In this document: positions 23,573 through 32,519 of the stretch, piece after piece
Layout of the letters: each line of letters begins with the position of its first letter
Position numbering within the stretch: the first letter of the stretch is position 1
Origin: a virus
Virus record (IMG/VR): IMGVR_UViG_3300023174_000159
Location: 1-64,000 of that record
Strand: one strand, 5' to 3'
DNA length: 64,000 nt
Notes under the pieces: model-generated
Databases searched by the model: none
The model's input: the letters and a program-made list of their open reading frames with translations, nothing else
Told to the model about the DNA's origin: nothing
Made by a program: the position numbers and the translations under genes

Positions 23573-25687
23573 CTATTTAAATATCGTTGTAATGATTTTA
23601 TCACCTATATGATATTCTTTCGGTGAAATCCTAATCAACTTATTATTTCTCATCACCATAAGTCCATGATCTTCCGTCATTATAATTTCTCTATCTCCGC
23701 ATTTAATTTTAAATTTTCTTTTCGACACGCGATGACGAAATAATCTCCTAACTTTTGAAAATTCGGGAGATTTGGTTCCGTTCTTAGAAGTTAATATTTT
23801 TAACGACTCAACATCTAATAATTCATGTCCATGTTTGGTTAGTTTAATAGTTTGTTTTGAATATTCTTCGTTCCATAATTCATCGATTCTCTTATTGCCT
23901 GATGTAGTATGTAGTAAAGTATCCCCAACAAAACTATCAGTATCATTGTATATAATACAATTATTCAATTCCATTTCTGATAAATCTGGATACTTTTCAC
24001 TTAATGATTTTTTGAAAATTTCATTTGAATTCTTAATAACAGCCTGTCCAGTCAATGTTACCGAAGATGCAATATCATCATCTCCCATTGGAGCGTATGC
24101 ATTTCCCATATATCCATACAATGAATTTAAGTTAATCTTATATGCATATTGAATAGAGTCATATCTATTCTGTTCAGATTGAATGAAGGATCTTTCTTTT
24201 TTAGAAAGAGTTTTATCTTCTTTTAATTTTGTTTTACAATCTTTCATGGCTTTTTGCATTTTCTGCCTCTCAGAATATAACCAATCTAGATATTCGGGAA
24301 CAATTCCTTTTCGTTTCTGAGAAAATAAAAACCCAGCTTTTGTAAATGCTACTTGTTCAGCCTTGATATAATTTTCAAATTTTTCTTTATCAAATTCATA
24401 TACCCTGCCTGTTACATGATAAATTTTATATGTGTTTTCAAATTCTTCATATCTCCCAATTTTGGTTTCTGGTGATAGATTCAATGAAATCATAACACTT
24501 GGGTATAGAGAGTTAGCATCAAAACTCACCAGATTTTCAGATATACCTCGTTTAGGCTCTCTAACATACGCTCCTGGATTTTTTCCAATTTTTATAGGTC
24601 TAATAAAGGTTGGAATTCTTTGATTTCTTTTTCGTGCTTGGACAGCTAATGCACCGTTCATAATAGGAACGGTATCGATGGCCTTTTCGATATTAGTAAG
24701 TCCTATGTTTGCAAGGAATCTCAATGTCTTCATATATCGCAACTCATCATCCAATTTCACGAGAAGCTCTACATCCAGAATGTTATAGTCCACAAAGGTT
24801 TTCCAATCTCTAATTGAAAGTTCCCACAACTGACCTTCGTATTCTATTTTATTTTTACCAAGTTCTACTTCCGCAATGTAATCCAATTTATATGATTCCT
24901 GCTTATCAAGCTTAAACTTTTGATATAAAACCATGTAGTCAACTGAAGACACTCCTTCAATAACAATTTGAATCGGGGGTTCTCCAAATTTAACTTTCTT
25001 TTTTACCTTCTCATATATTCTACCAATAGGAGATAATCTCTTTTGCCATTCTTCATCTAATACAACAGCTATTCGATTTACTATATAAGGTATATCGAAT
25101 CCAGAACTATTCCATCCAGAAACTACATCTGGGTAATCAAGTTCCCAAAATTTAATGAAAGTTTTTAATAATAATTCTTCACTTTTACAATGAATATATT
25201 TTATTTTTTTATCTGTAATATGGGAAGTATCGAAAGGTTTTAATCCGAACGTAACATAACGCTCTTTTATAGAATCATAACAAGTTATTAGATTGATTAT
25301 ATCTTCTGGATTTTGAATATCTGGAAACTTTCCTTTATTACTAAAAGTTTCAATATCTATAAACATCACTTTGAGTGGATGTTTAGAAAAATTCTCATCA
25401 TTATTTTGATGCCAATAATTATCAATAAGAAATTGCTGCGCTGGTGGTAAATTTTCAAATATTCTTTTTATATTTGAATCTTTTAAAAATTTATTTCTTT
25501 CAAATCCAGAATCAAATTCTCTTTTTGTAATGTTAGTTTTAAATATGCTTTCTTCTTCTCCGTTTGGTTTTTCCAAAAACAGATAAGGATTAAAATCTAA
25601 ATCATATTTTACACGATTACCATCAGCATCCCATGAAAATAAATGGACACATCTTTCTTTATTATTGTAAACGCAATTTCTGTACAC
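23573..25687 (-). CDS. 43: DNA polymerase gp43, N-terminal part with intein N-half
   Basis: 704 residues, family B polymerase. The 3'-5' exonuclease motifs are present: MFIDIETFSN, VSGWNSSGFDIPYI and YNILDVELL. Polymerase motif A is SFDANSLYPSVM, motif B is KINLNSLYGYMGN, and motif C begins IIYNDTD at residue 584. From Ser585 the sequence is an intein N-fragment of 120 residues, starting SFVGDTLLH with block B TEDHGL, and ending at TAG. The start codon is GTG at 25687. It follows a glycosyltransferase gene by 31 bases. Without splicing the palm would lack the residues after motif C. Confidence 0.92.
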   Translation of the reverse strand: MYRNCVYNNKERCVHLFSWDADGNRVKYDLDFNPYLFLEKPNGEEESIFKTNITKREFDSGFERNKFLKDSNIKRIFENLPPAQQFLIDNYWHQNNDENFSKHPLKVMFIDIETFSNKGKFPDIQNPEDIINLITCYDSIKERYVTFGLKPFDTSHITDKKIKYIHCKSEELLLKTFIKFWELDYPDVVSGWNSSGFDIPYIVNRIAVVLDEEWQKRLSPIGRIYEKVKKKVKFGEPPIQIVIEGVSSVDYMVLYQKFKLDKQESYKLDYIAEVELGKNKIEYEGQLWELSIRDWKTFVDYNILDVELLVKLDDELRYMKTLRFLANIGLTNIEKAIDTVPIMNGALAVQARKRNQRIPTFIRPIKIGKNPGAYVREPKRGISENLVSFDANSLYPSVMISLNLSPETKIGRYEEFENTYKIYHVTGRVYEFDKEKFENYIKAEQVAFTKAGFLFSQKRKGIVPEYLDWLYSERQKMQKAMKDCKTKLKEDKTLSKKERSFIQSEQNRYDSIQYAYKINLNSLYGYMGNAYAPMGDDDIASSVTLTGQAVIKNSNEIFKKSLSEKYPDLSEMELNNCIIYNDTDSFVGDTLLHTTSGNKRIDELWNEEYSKQTIKLTKHGHELLDVESLKILTSKNGTKSPEFSKVRRLFRHRVSKRKFKIKCGDREIIMTEDHGLMVMRNNKLIRISPKEYHIGDKIITTIFK
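23574..23579 (-). promoter_or_regulatory. Possible late promoter box overlapping the TAG stop
   Basis: Reads TTTAAATAG: TAAATA seven bases before the ATG of the C-terminal polymerase gene, sharing bases with the TAG stop of the N-terminal gene. Confidence 0.35.
23576..23935 (-). other. Split intein, N-terminal fragment
   Basis: 120 codons from Ser1 (SFVGDTLL) with the TxxH motif at 87-90 (TEDH). No homing endonuclease domain. Inserted between the second Asp and the Ser of YNDTD|S. Confidence 0.9.
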
Positions 25688-25718
25688 TAAAGTAAGTAAA
25701 CCATCATTTTTCCAATTG

Positions 25719-26921
25719 TCAATTAAACTTTGGAATATATTTTCTAGCTAAAGAACCGTAAGGTGTTTCAAGTGCTTCCATAAAAGCTCCGATATTTTCT
25801 GGTAGTTCTAAAAATCTAGATTCTCCAATTTTACGAAGCTCTGGGATCAATTGATAATATTTTGATCTATTTTTCCAATTTAATAATTGTTCAACTTTAT
25901 TTTCCAAATCTTCCCCAGTCTTAAATTTTAAGACATCGAGAGCATTTTCATATGTTGTCATGTCTTGAACAAGGCAAGGAATTCCCAAACAAGCAGCTTC
26001 AATATATTTTATATCAGATTTGCTTCTATTGAAAGAATTGTCTTGAAGTGGAGCTAAAAACAATTGAGCATTCAAGCTATTTAAAAAGTTAGGATATTCA
26101 ATCAATGTTTTCCATGGATGAAATTCAATTTTTCTATTTTCAACCAAATGTTTCAATGGTGGAGGCACAGCTCCTATGAAAACAAATTGATACTTGTCAA
26201 CATTTTTAGAAATAAACTCTACAACATGAGTGAAATCGTCTTGTTGATTTGTTTTATTATGAACATCGAAATGAGCACCAGAACCTGAATATACAATTCT
26301 GGGTTTCTTTTTATTTTTTTCAAAATTATCAATAACTTTACGATAATTAAATTGATGACCAATCCACCAATATGGTGGGAAGTTGGGTATGACTGAAATT
26401 TCCTGTTTTCCAGTTCTTAACTTATATAAATCTCTCATATGTTTACAGGTAACTGTGACTTCATCTGCCATGTTGATCATATCAACACAATTTTGACGAA
26501 TTTCATCACTGTCAAACGCTGGTTTGTATATATTGTAATCTGGAATATCTTCTCTAAAGACAACATCATCAACCTCATATATAATTTTAAATCCAATATC
26601 TGGTTGAATGCTTTTTAAGAATTCGACAAACATTTTTTGTTCTTTACTCGCCTGTCTTTGAAGTTTGATTGTTTTTATATCTCGATACCACTCCTTTTCA
26701 AAAATCATTTTTGTCATGGATGTTGAATCTCCCATATTAGACATATTAATATGAAGTTCTGGCCATCCTATTCTCCATTGCCCACATCCCTGACGGTCTG
26801 CCATGAAGTTGAGATACCTAGATGGTCCTGTAGGTGCTGCATGAACTGGTTGTGTATTAACAACTACATTATTAGAAAATGGAGTTGTTGGGAACGGAGA
26901 TGGAAATGCGTTTACAAACAT
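25719..26921 (-). CDS. GT-B glycosyltransferase (GT4-like)
   Basis: 400 residues. N-terminal domain with IGFKIIYEVDDVVF and DEVTVTCKHM, then the linker VIPNFPPYWW and a C-terminal Rossmann domain: PRIVYSGSGAH, YQFVFIGAVPPPL, APLQDNSFNRSKSDIKYIEA with the conserved EAACLGIPCLVQD. These fit family-4 retaining glycosyltransferases. It lies between gp46 and the polymerase, and has its own early promoter. DNA, fibre or cell-surface glycosylation are all possible targets. Confidence 0.82.
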   Translation of the reverse strand: MFVNAFPSPFPTTPFSNNVVVNTQPVHAAPTGPSRYLNFMADRQGCGQWRIGWPELHINMSNMGDSTSMTKMIFEKEWYRDIKTIKLQRQASKEQKMFVEFLKSIQPDIGFKIIYEVDDVVFREDIPDYNIYKPAFDSDEIRQNCVDMINMADEVTVTCKHMRDLYKLRTGKQEISVIPNFPPYWWIGHQFNYRKVIDNFEKNKKKPRIVYSGSGAHFDVHNKTNQQDDFTHVVEFISKNVDKYQFVFIGAVPPPLKHLVENRKIEFHPWKTLIEYPNFLNSLNAQLFLAPLQDNSFNRSKSDIKYIEAACLGIPCLVQDMTTYENALDVLKFKTGEDLENKVEQLLNWKNRSKYYQLIPELRKIGESRFLELPENIGAFMEALETPYGSLARKYIPKFN

Positions 26922-26927
26922 ATAGTG

Positions 26928-26955
26928 TAGTTATATTTTAAAAATTAATTGTCAA
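26928..26955 (-). promoter_or_regulatory. Early sigma70-type promoter
   Basis: TTGACA, 16 bases, TAACTA, six bases, ATG at 26921. Predicted start site at the start codon. Confidence 0.75.
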
Positions 26956-26960
26956 TTAGT

Positions 26961-28763
26961 TTAATAAACTCTTTTAGTTATTCCGTTCTCTTTTTCTAAG
27001 TTTACAATTTCACCATCGATATGTTTTGTAGTTTCTTTTCTATGTGAAATTGCATATACACTCATGTTATTTTTATTAATTCTATTTTTTAAAACTTTAA
27101 TTAATAAATCCAAACCGAGTTCATCAAATGCACTATCAAAAATTTCATCATAAAATTCAAGATTGGATGATATGCCGCTAATTTTTCTTCTCATGTCTGA
27201 AAAACTTAAAACACAAGCAACATCAACACTTCTTTTTTCAGCTCCAGATAAATTACTATAAGAAAATTCTTTACCTTTATTAGTTGATATATGTTCATCA
27301 AAATATTCATCAAATTTACATTTAATCGTCATTCCAAGATCACTTATATATGTTGAAATTGTAGAATTTAACATATCTAGTAATTTTTTTATAGCATAAC
27401 TTTTAACACCCTCTTCTCCCAATACAAATTTACAAATTTCGTAATCAGAATCCTTCTGTTTGAAAATTTCAAGAGCGTCTTCTTGTTCTTTTTTTCTAAT
27501 TTCAGTTTTTTGTATGTTTTCTTCAAATGAATCTGTGGATATAGTAGTTTTTTTAAAATCAGTATCTAAATTTTTCAAAGATTCTTCATATTCTTCAAGA
27601 ATATTAGCGTAATTTATTCTTTTTTGATTATTATCTTTTTCTGTCTGAATACTTTCATTGATTATACCTATGTTTTTTTGAATTTTTGCTTTTTTAGTTA
27701 ACCATTCTTCCCTTTCTTTATCATTTTCAGTCAATATCAACTTGAAATTTGATAATTTACTTTCTATCTCATCCTTTTTAGAAGTAATATATTGTATATG
27801 ATCATGTGTTACGTCTTGGAAACACTTATCACATTTTGCAATACCATCTACAGAATTCAGTTTATTTAATTCTTCTTTTAAGTTACTGATATCCTTCGTT
27901 AATTCGATTTTTTTTATTTGCAAATTTCCAATTTTACCATCAATTTTATTCCATGCATCTTCTAACTTTAGATATTGCTGTTTTAATTCATCAATATTTT
28001 TATTTTTTGGTAATTCTGAAATTTTTGTTTTAGTATTTTGAATTTTATTATTAATTTCATTCTTTCTAGTATTCAAAAACTCTTCATGTTCTTCTGTTTG
28101 CTTTTGTATACTAATCAATTGATCTTTATAAACATTAATTGATGTTTTTAATTCCTCTGTACGAGCGTTTGATATATTAATATTATTCTTATTCTCACTT
28201 ATATCCTTTTTAAGGTCTTTTAACATCAATCCAAACACCTCTATATTAAAAATATCTTCAATAAATTTGCGTTTTTCTGCCGCATTTTTTAACATGAATG
28301 GCGTTGTATCACTTAATGTCATTATATCGCAACTTTTATGAATTATTGAGTTAGTTCCAAGCAAATCGCATATATATTTGTTAGTATTTGCAATACTATC
28401 TCTTGTTATATCTTCATCACCTTTCCAAAGTTCAACTTTTGTCGGTTTAACCTGTCTAACTATTTTATAAGATTGTGTTTCTGTTGAAGATTCGATACCA
28501 AACTGTAATTCAACACGCCCTTTACCTTTCGTTATGTTGTTTACAATATATTCATTCTTAATTTTACCAATTGTTTCTCCAAAAAGTGCATAAAAATATG
28601 CAGACATGACAGAACTTTTACCAACTGCATTTTTTCTGTCTGGGTTATCTATGTTTTGCCCAGTTATAAGATTTAGACCTTTATTAAATTCAATTTCAAT
28701 TGTATCATTACCAATACTGAGGAAATTTTGTATTATTAATTTGTTATATCTAATTTTTTTCAT
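26961..28763 (-). CDS. 46: Recombination nuclease ATPase, gp46 (Rad50/SbcC-like)
   Basis: 600 residues (T4 gp46 has 560). N-terminal P-loop is extended (GQNIDNPDRKNAVGKSS, residues 35-51). A long coiled coil surrounds a zinc hook CDKC near residue 308. The C-terminal lobe has the ABC signature YSNLSGAEKRS near 504 and Walker B LEFYDEIFDS near 541. Works with gp47 to resect DNA ends for recombination-dependent replication and to degrade host DNA. Start overlaps the gp47 stop by one base (TAATG). Confidence 0.93.
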   Translation of the reverse strand: MKKIRYNKLIIQNFLSIGNDTIEIEFNKGLNLITGQNIDNPDRKNAVGKSSVMSAYFYALFGETIGKIKNEYIVNNITKGKGRVELQFGIESSTETQSYKIVRQVKPTKVELWKGDEDITRDSIANTNKYICDLLGTNSIIHKSCDIMTLSDTTPFMLKNAAEKRKFIEDIFNIEVFGLMLKDLKKDISENKNNINISNARTEELKTSINVYKDQLISIQKQTEEHEEFLNTRKNEINNKIQNTKTKISELPKNKNIDELKQQYLKLEDAWNKIDGKIGNLQIKKIELTKDISNLKEELNKLNSVDGIAKCDKCFQDVTHDHIQYITSKKDEIESKLSNFKLILTENDKEREEWLTKKAKIQKNIGIINESIQTEKDNNQKRINYANILEEYEESLKNLDTDFKKTTISTDSFEENIQKTEIRKKEQEDALEIFKQKDSDYEICKFVLGEEGVKSYAIKKLLDMLNSTISTYISDLGMTIKCKFDEYFDEHISTNKGKEFSYSNLSGAEKRSVDVACVLSFSDMRRKISGISSNLEFYDEIFDSAFDELGLDLLIKVLKNRINKNNMSVYAISHRKETTKHIDGEIVNLEKENGITKRVY

Positions 28764-29785
28764 TAGTTTTTATTATTTTTGTATAATTCTTCGTTAATTT
28801 TTTTAACTCTTTCTAATTGATCTTCATCTAAACCTAATTGTTCATAAAATTCATCAAACATTTCTTTAATATTGATAGAATCTACACTTTCAACATCATT
28901 TAATGACTTATTAATGACATTATAGTCTATAGTTAATTGCCATGGTTTCAATTTATTGAGTAAATTTGTCACTTTTTCTAACTTAACATCATCAACTTCT
29001 TCATCAACCACTAATTTAACGATGTTATTTTTGATACTATCAACATCCAATGATTTTATTTTACTGATATACGTTTTTACAAACTGTGGAGACACTTCAT
29101 TTTTAAAAAAATCAAGAGAACCACTCTCTACATCAAGAATATGATATCCTTTTATATTTGCTTCATCTGAAAAATCCAAAGGAAAGCAACTTCCAACATA
29201 GTGTATGTTACCTTCTTTGTATTTTTTACTGTTTCTGTTGTGAAAATGTCCAGAAAATATGGCATTTGTAGCATTTGAAAGCATATGCAATGGGTTTAAA
29301 CCATGATTACACACTGTGTAATTGTTCATTTTGAATGTTTGTATTTCAAAATGACCAAAAATATAATCATATGAATTGTCTGGAATATTATTATTCCAAG
29401 GAACCATTAAAAATCGCTTATTAAATGCTTCAAATTCTAAATTTTTATCAATTAATGTGATATTGTCATAACCACGGACCAATCCTAGACTGTGAACATC
29501 ACTTCTATTCTTGTAATAAGCATCGTGGTTCCCAATAATCATAAAAAGATTAAAATTTTTAAAATTTTCTATAATTTGTGAGGCAATGTGGATAGTTTGA
29601 ACACTAATTTCTGTTCTATTATCAAAAAAATCTCCTAAAAATAATATATCCTTTATTTTCTTTTGATTTAATTCATTTATAATCCAATCCGTCCATTTTA
29701 AAGCAGTATCATGCCATTTTTCTGAATTTCCATACACTCCTAAATGTAAATCACTGAAAATTGCAACATTTGTTTTCTTTATCAT
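28763..29785 (-). CDS. 47: Recombination nuclease, gp47 (Mre11/SbcD-like)
   Basis: 340 residues (T4 gp47 has 339). Calcineurin-like metallophosphoesterase motifs in order: FSDLHLG (D12, H14), LFLGDFFDN, IIGNHDAYY, FGHFEIQ and FSGHFHNRN. Catalytic partner of gp46. Directly follows the late sigma factor gene, the arrangement seen in T4 relatives. Confidence 0.95.
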   Translation of the reverse strand: MIKKTNVAIFSDLHLGVYGNSEKWHDTALKWTDWIINELNQKKIKDILFLGDFFDNRTEISVQTIHIASQIIENFKNFNLFMIIGNHDAYYKNRSDVHSLGLVRGYDNITLIDKNLEFEAFNKRFLMVPWNNNIPDNSYDYIFGHFEIQTFKMNNYTVCNHGLNPLHMLSNATNAIFSGHFHNRNSKKYKEGNIHYVGSCFPLDFSDEANIKGYHILDVESGSLDFFKNEVSPQFVKTYISKIKSLDVDSIKNNIVKLVVDEEVDDVKLEKVTNLLNKLKPWQLTIDYNVINKSLNDVESVDSINIKEMFDEFYEQLGLDEDQLERVKKINEELYKNNKN

Positions 29786-29810
29786 AATAATGGTGTGTTA
29801 TTTCAACAAA

Positions 29811-30266
29811 TTAATTAAAATTTTCAGAAGAATTATCATCATCTAAAAATCCAGATGGTTTTGTGTATACATTTCCTTCAGATTCAATCATATTTTGCTC
29901 ATATAACATCTGTTTATACTCTTGTAATCCTTCATGTTGTCTGTTTTCTTTCTTTATTCTGTTGGTAAATGCGTTCCATGCTATCTGATTAAAGTAACTA
30001 AATGGATTATATCCTGAATCCATGTTGTATTTCTTACCTTCAAGAGCTGAATACATTTTAATAACAGCATCACCGACCATTTCTTCTTTCCAAGATTTTG
30101 TATAATTGATAAATCTCCAATTATAACTCAATCCTTCTGCAATTTTAACTACATTAACAGCTAATTCATCTGTCATTTTATCACTCTCGTAATATTCTTG
30201 AATTTGTCTTTTAAAATCATTAGAATTTACGTATATACTTGCTTTTATTTCTGGATTAATTTTCAT
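29811..30266 (-). CDS. 55: Late-transcription sigma factor gp55
   Basis: 151 residues (T4 gp55 has 185). The core matches gp55: VVKIAEGLSYNWRFINYTKS, WKEEMVGDAVIKMYSALEG, then YNPFSYFNQIAWNAFTNRIK. gp55 replaces the promoter-recognition region of sigma and directs host RNA polymerase to the -10 box TATAAATA. Its presence fits the many TAAATA boxes in this window. ATG overlaps the stop of uvsW (ATGA). Confidence 0.9.
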   Translation of the reverse strand: MKINPEIKASIYVNSNDFKRQIQEYYESDKMTDELAVNVVKIAEGLSYNWRFINYTKSWKEEMVGDAVIKMYSALEGKKYNMDSGYNPFSYFNQIAWNAFTNRIKKENRQHEGLQEYKQMLYEQNMIESEGNVYTKPSGFLDDDNSSENFN

Positions 30267-31708
30267 AAATTTATTTGTATTTCTTTATATGATATCTGTT
30301 CATCATTATAAATTTGTTTTCTTTCATCAGCGTGATTAGTTGAATATTTTAAATTGTCATATATGTCAAAAATTACAAGTTTTGATTTCTTTTCATGCAA
30401 CCTCAACCCTCTTCCAATTCCTTGGACTATACGAACAAAACTTTTTCCACCAGAAGCAAATACAATATTGTGTAAATTTTTAATATTGATTCCTGTTGAA
30501 AAGATACTACTCATTGCAATACATACTATGTTATCACACTTTTCCATGTTCGCAACAACCCCATTTCTTTCATCTAATTCAACGTCACCTTTGATAAAAA
30601 CTACATCTTTGTTTTGAATATTATTCAAACAATTCAACAACGCCTCCCCATGTTCAAGGTGATTTACTAAAATCAACGTATTGTTTTGAAGTTTAGAAAC
30701 AATTTTAAAAATAATATTGTTTCTTTTTTCTGAATTGTACAAATAAGAAAGCTCTGCGAGATAGTCTTCAGTGGGTGTTTTGTTTTTATTTTTATTCTTT
30801 TTAGGAATATCTTTAGAACAATGATTGAGTGAAATCATCTTAACAACAACATCAGTTAAAACGTTATCATCCCGTAACTCTTTGCTATTCTTTTCAAATA
30901 ATAAAGGACCAAAAATTCCCAATATCTTCCATACATCGTATTGATCTTTTGGAAGTGTTCCAGTAAAACCAAATCGATTTGGTGTTTTTATTTTGTTGAT
31001 TATTTTTGATATCTTACTTGTACCAGAACATCTGTGACATTCATCAACTATAATCAAATCAACATCCTTTATCCATTGGTTTTCATCAAATTTAGATACT
31101 AAATTTTCAGAATTAACTATCACAACATCTGAATGTTCTAACTTATTAGTTCCTGTCCATCCCGAATATGAGAAATTAACATTATAAGATTCAAAATCTT
31201 TCTGTAATTGAGATACCAATGATATTCCAGGTACTACAACTACAACTTTGTAAGATTGTTTGGTTCTGTTTATCCAAAAATTTTCAATTAAAGACGCTAT
31301 GCAGAAGCTTTTTCCAGAACCTGTAGCACTTTTAATTGTTCCTCTTCCATATTTTAAACATAATTTGACAATTTCCATTTGGAAATCTCTATGTGGAAAT
31401 GTGAATCCATCAAATATAGATTCGGTTTTAATTCCACAGTTTAAAAATTGTTTAAATTCTTCAGTATATTCAATATTTGTATATTGTTCTTGAATTAAAA
31501 TATTGATTATTTCTTTATAAAGACCAAAATCAAACTTCCCAGATTTATCAATTGCATATTTCCTATCTGGAATACGTCTTCCATATTTTTTAGCAAATTT
31601 GGCAGCGTCATTTTTAACACTTAATTTGTTTTTTATGCAATAAAACGTGGCCTGATCGCATATGACCAGACCCTTGTTTGTTTTTGCATCGTAATGCAAT
31701 TTAATCAA
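30263..31708 (-). CDS. uvsW: Recombination helicase UvsW
   Basis: 481 residues (T4 UvsW has 503). Superfamily-2 helicase: Walker A SATGSGKS near residue 128, VVVVVPGISLVSQL, DEAD-type box VDECHR near 222, GFTGTLPKDQ, and the late motif QGIGRGLRLHE. UvsW remodels branched DNA and unwinds origin R-loops in T4. No ATG is available at the N-terminus; translation appears to start at TTG 31708 (or ATT just upstream), giving IKLHYD as in the UvsW N-terminal domain. Confidence 0.93.
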   Translation of the reverse strand: MIKLHYDAKTNKGLVICDQATFYCIKNKLSVKNDAAKFAKKYGRRIPDRKYAIDKSGKFDFGLYKEIINILIQEQYTNIEYTEEFKQFLNCGIKTESIFDGFTFPHRDFQMEIVKLCLKYGRGTIKSATGSGKSFCIASLIENFWINRTKQSYKVVVVVPGISLVSQLQKDFESYNVNFSYSGWTGTNKLEHSDVVIVNSENLVSKFDENQWIKDVDLIIVDECHRCSGTSKISKIINKIKTPNRFGFTGTLPKDQYDVWKILGIFGPLLFEKNSKELRDDNVLTDVVVKMISLNHCSKDIPKKNKNKNKTPTEDYLAELSYLYNSEKRNNIIFKIVSKLQNNTLILVNHLEHGEALLNCLNNIQNKDVVFIKGDVELDERNGVVANMEKCDNIVCIAMSSIFSTGINIKNLHNIVFASGGKSFVRIVQGIGRGLRLHEKKSKLVIFDIYDNLKYSTNHADERKQIYNDEQISYKEIQINL

Positions 31709-31719
31709 AATTAATTAAA

Positions 31720-31737
31720 GAGTGATTAAGATCACTC
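31720..31737 (-). other. Hairpin between uvsY-like gene and uvsW
   Basis: GAGTGAT / ATCACTC with a four-base loop, followed on the - strand by TTTAATTAATTTT and the uvsW start. Could be a weak terminator or a structure hiding the uvsW start. Confidence 0.5.
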
Positions 31738-31774
31738 GCAATCAATTCAAATTCCTGTATGTGTGGAACTTCTA

Positions 31775-32179
31775 TCATCCTTCTTGTAATTGTATAAATT
31801 TTATTATATTTTCAAAATCTTTTGCTATGTATTTTACACAGTCATAAATTCTTTCGAGTTGTTTAAAATTTAATTTTAATTCTTCTATTTGAAGATTTAT
31901 TTCTTCAACATCGTGACTTTCTTCTATTTTATCAAGTGTTGATTTGTTTATTTTTATTTCTGAATTATCTATTAATTTTTTTTGTAATGTTTTGATTATA
32001 TATTTTTTTTTCTGTTCAAGTGATTTAATCTCTTGTTCAGTTTCTGATAAAATATTTGCCCAATATGATTTTTCTCCTGGAACTTGATTGAGTTTATCAG
32101 CTAAACTGAGCATATCGATATTTGTCGCAAACTCGGAATATTTTTTTGTATAAAATTTTCTTTTTTCAGAATTATTCAT
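31775..32179 (-). CDS. uvsY: UvsY-like recombination mediator
   Basis: 134 residues from the ATG at 32179 (T4 UvsY has 137). Helical and charged, with YWANILSETEQEIKSLEQKK in the place of the UvsY segment that contains YSKWLNKH, and a C-terminal helix with ERIYDCVKYIAKDFENIIKF. It is immediately upstream of uvsW, as expected from T4 gene order. UvsY loads UvsX on gp32-coated DNA. Similarity is by pattern, not strong identity. Confidence 0.68.
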   Translation of the reverse strand: MNNSEKRKFYTKKYSEFATNIDMLSLADKLNQVPGEKSYWANILSETEQEIKSLEQKKKYIIKTLQKKLIDNSEIKINKSTLDKIEESHDVEEINLQIEELKLNFKQLERIYDCVKYIAKDFENIIKFIQLQEG

Positions 32180-32197
32180 AATCAATTATTCTTTTAT

Positions 32198-32205
32198 TAT
32201 AAATA
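32198..32205 (+). promoter_or_regulatory. Late promoter, perfect TATAAATA
   Basis: TATAAATA, five bases, then the ATG at 32211. Confidence 0.85.
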
Positions 32206-32210
32206 ATAAT

Positions 32211-32480
32211 ATGAAAATGTCAAGGATAGATGATGAAAATTTAGAAAATATTTATTTAGAAATGACATCGGTTGGTGTAGTTGGTCCAGTTGCATCCGTT
32301 GTAACTGATTTAGGAACATCAAATAAGGACTCTTATGCTCAAGGAAATACTAGAATTCCAAAAGGACCAAAAAAGAAAAAAAATAAACCTCAAATAGCTA
32401 GAAGAAATCTATCATTTGACAGTACATTAGATTATCAAACTCCTGAAGTTAAGTCCATTATTAAAAATACTAGAAAATAA
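32211..32480 (+). CDS. Small late protein
   Basis: 89 residues. The N-terminus (DDENLENIYLEMTSVG) has a YLE motif resembling a head-protease site, then VVGPVASVV, a basic patch (PKGPKKKKNKPQIARR) and a tail. Driven by a perfect late promoter. No family recognised; a small DNA-contacting head protein would fit the basic patch, but this is a guess. Confidence 0.6.
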   Translation: MKMSRIDDENLENIYLEMTSVGVVGPVASVVTDLGTSNKDSYAQGNTRIPKGPKKKKNKPQIARRNLSFDSTLDYQTPEVKSIIKNTRK

Positions 32481-32491
32481 TATAACACCAC

Positions 32492-32519
32492 TTGACAAAT
32501 GAAAAAACCATATTACATA
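32492..32519 (+). promoter_or_regulatory. Early-type promoter without a gene at the usual distance
   Basis: TTGACA, 16 bases, TACATA. Where other promoters of this type have ATG, this one runs into GGGTGGTGGGTGGG and an A/T-only tract. Confidence 0.65.

Noticed and set aside
23573-23575. Reassignment of TAG to an amino acid across the phage
   Set aside because: Other annotated genes contain no in-frame TAG, so TAG is not a sense codon in general use. The break also lies at the canonical split-intein site.
22601-25687. Polymerase as a pseudogene broken by a nonsense mutation
   Set aside because: Both intein halves keep their catalytic residues and all polymerase motifs are intact; the downstream half has its own ATG.
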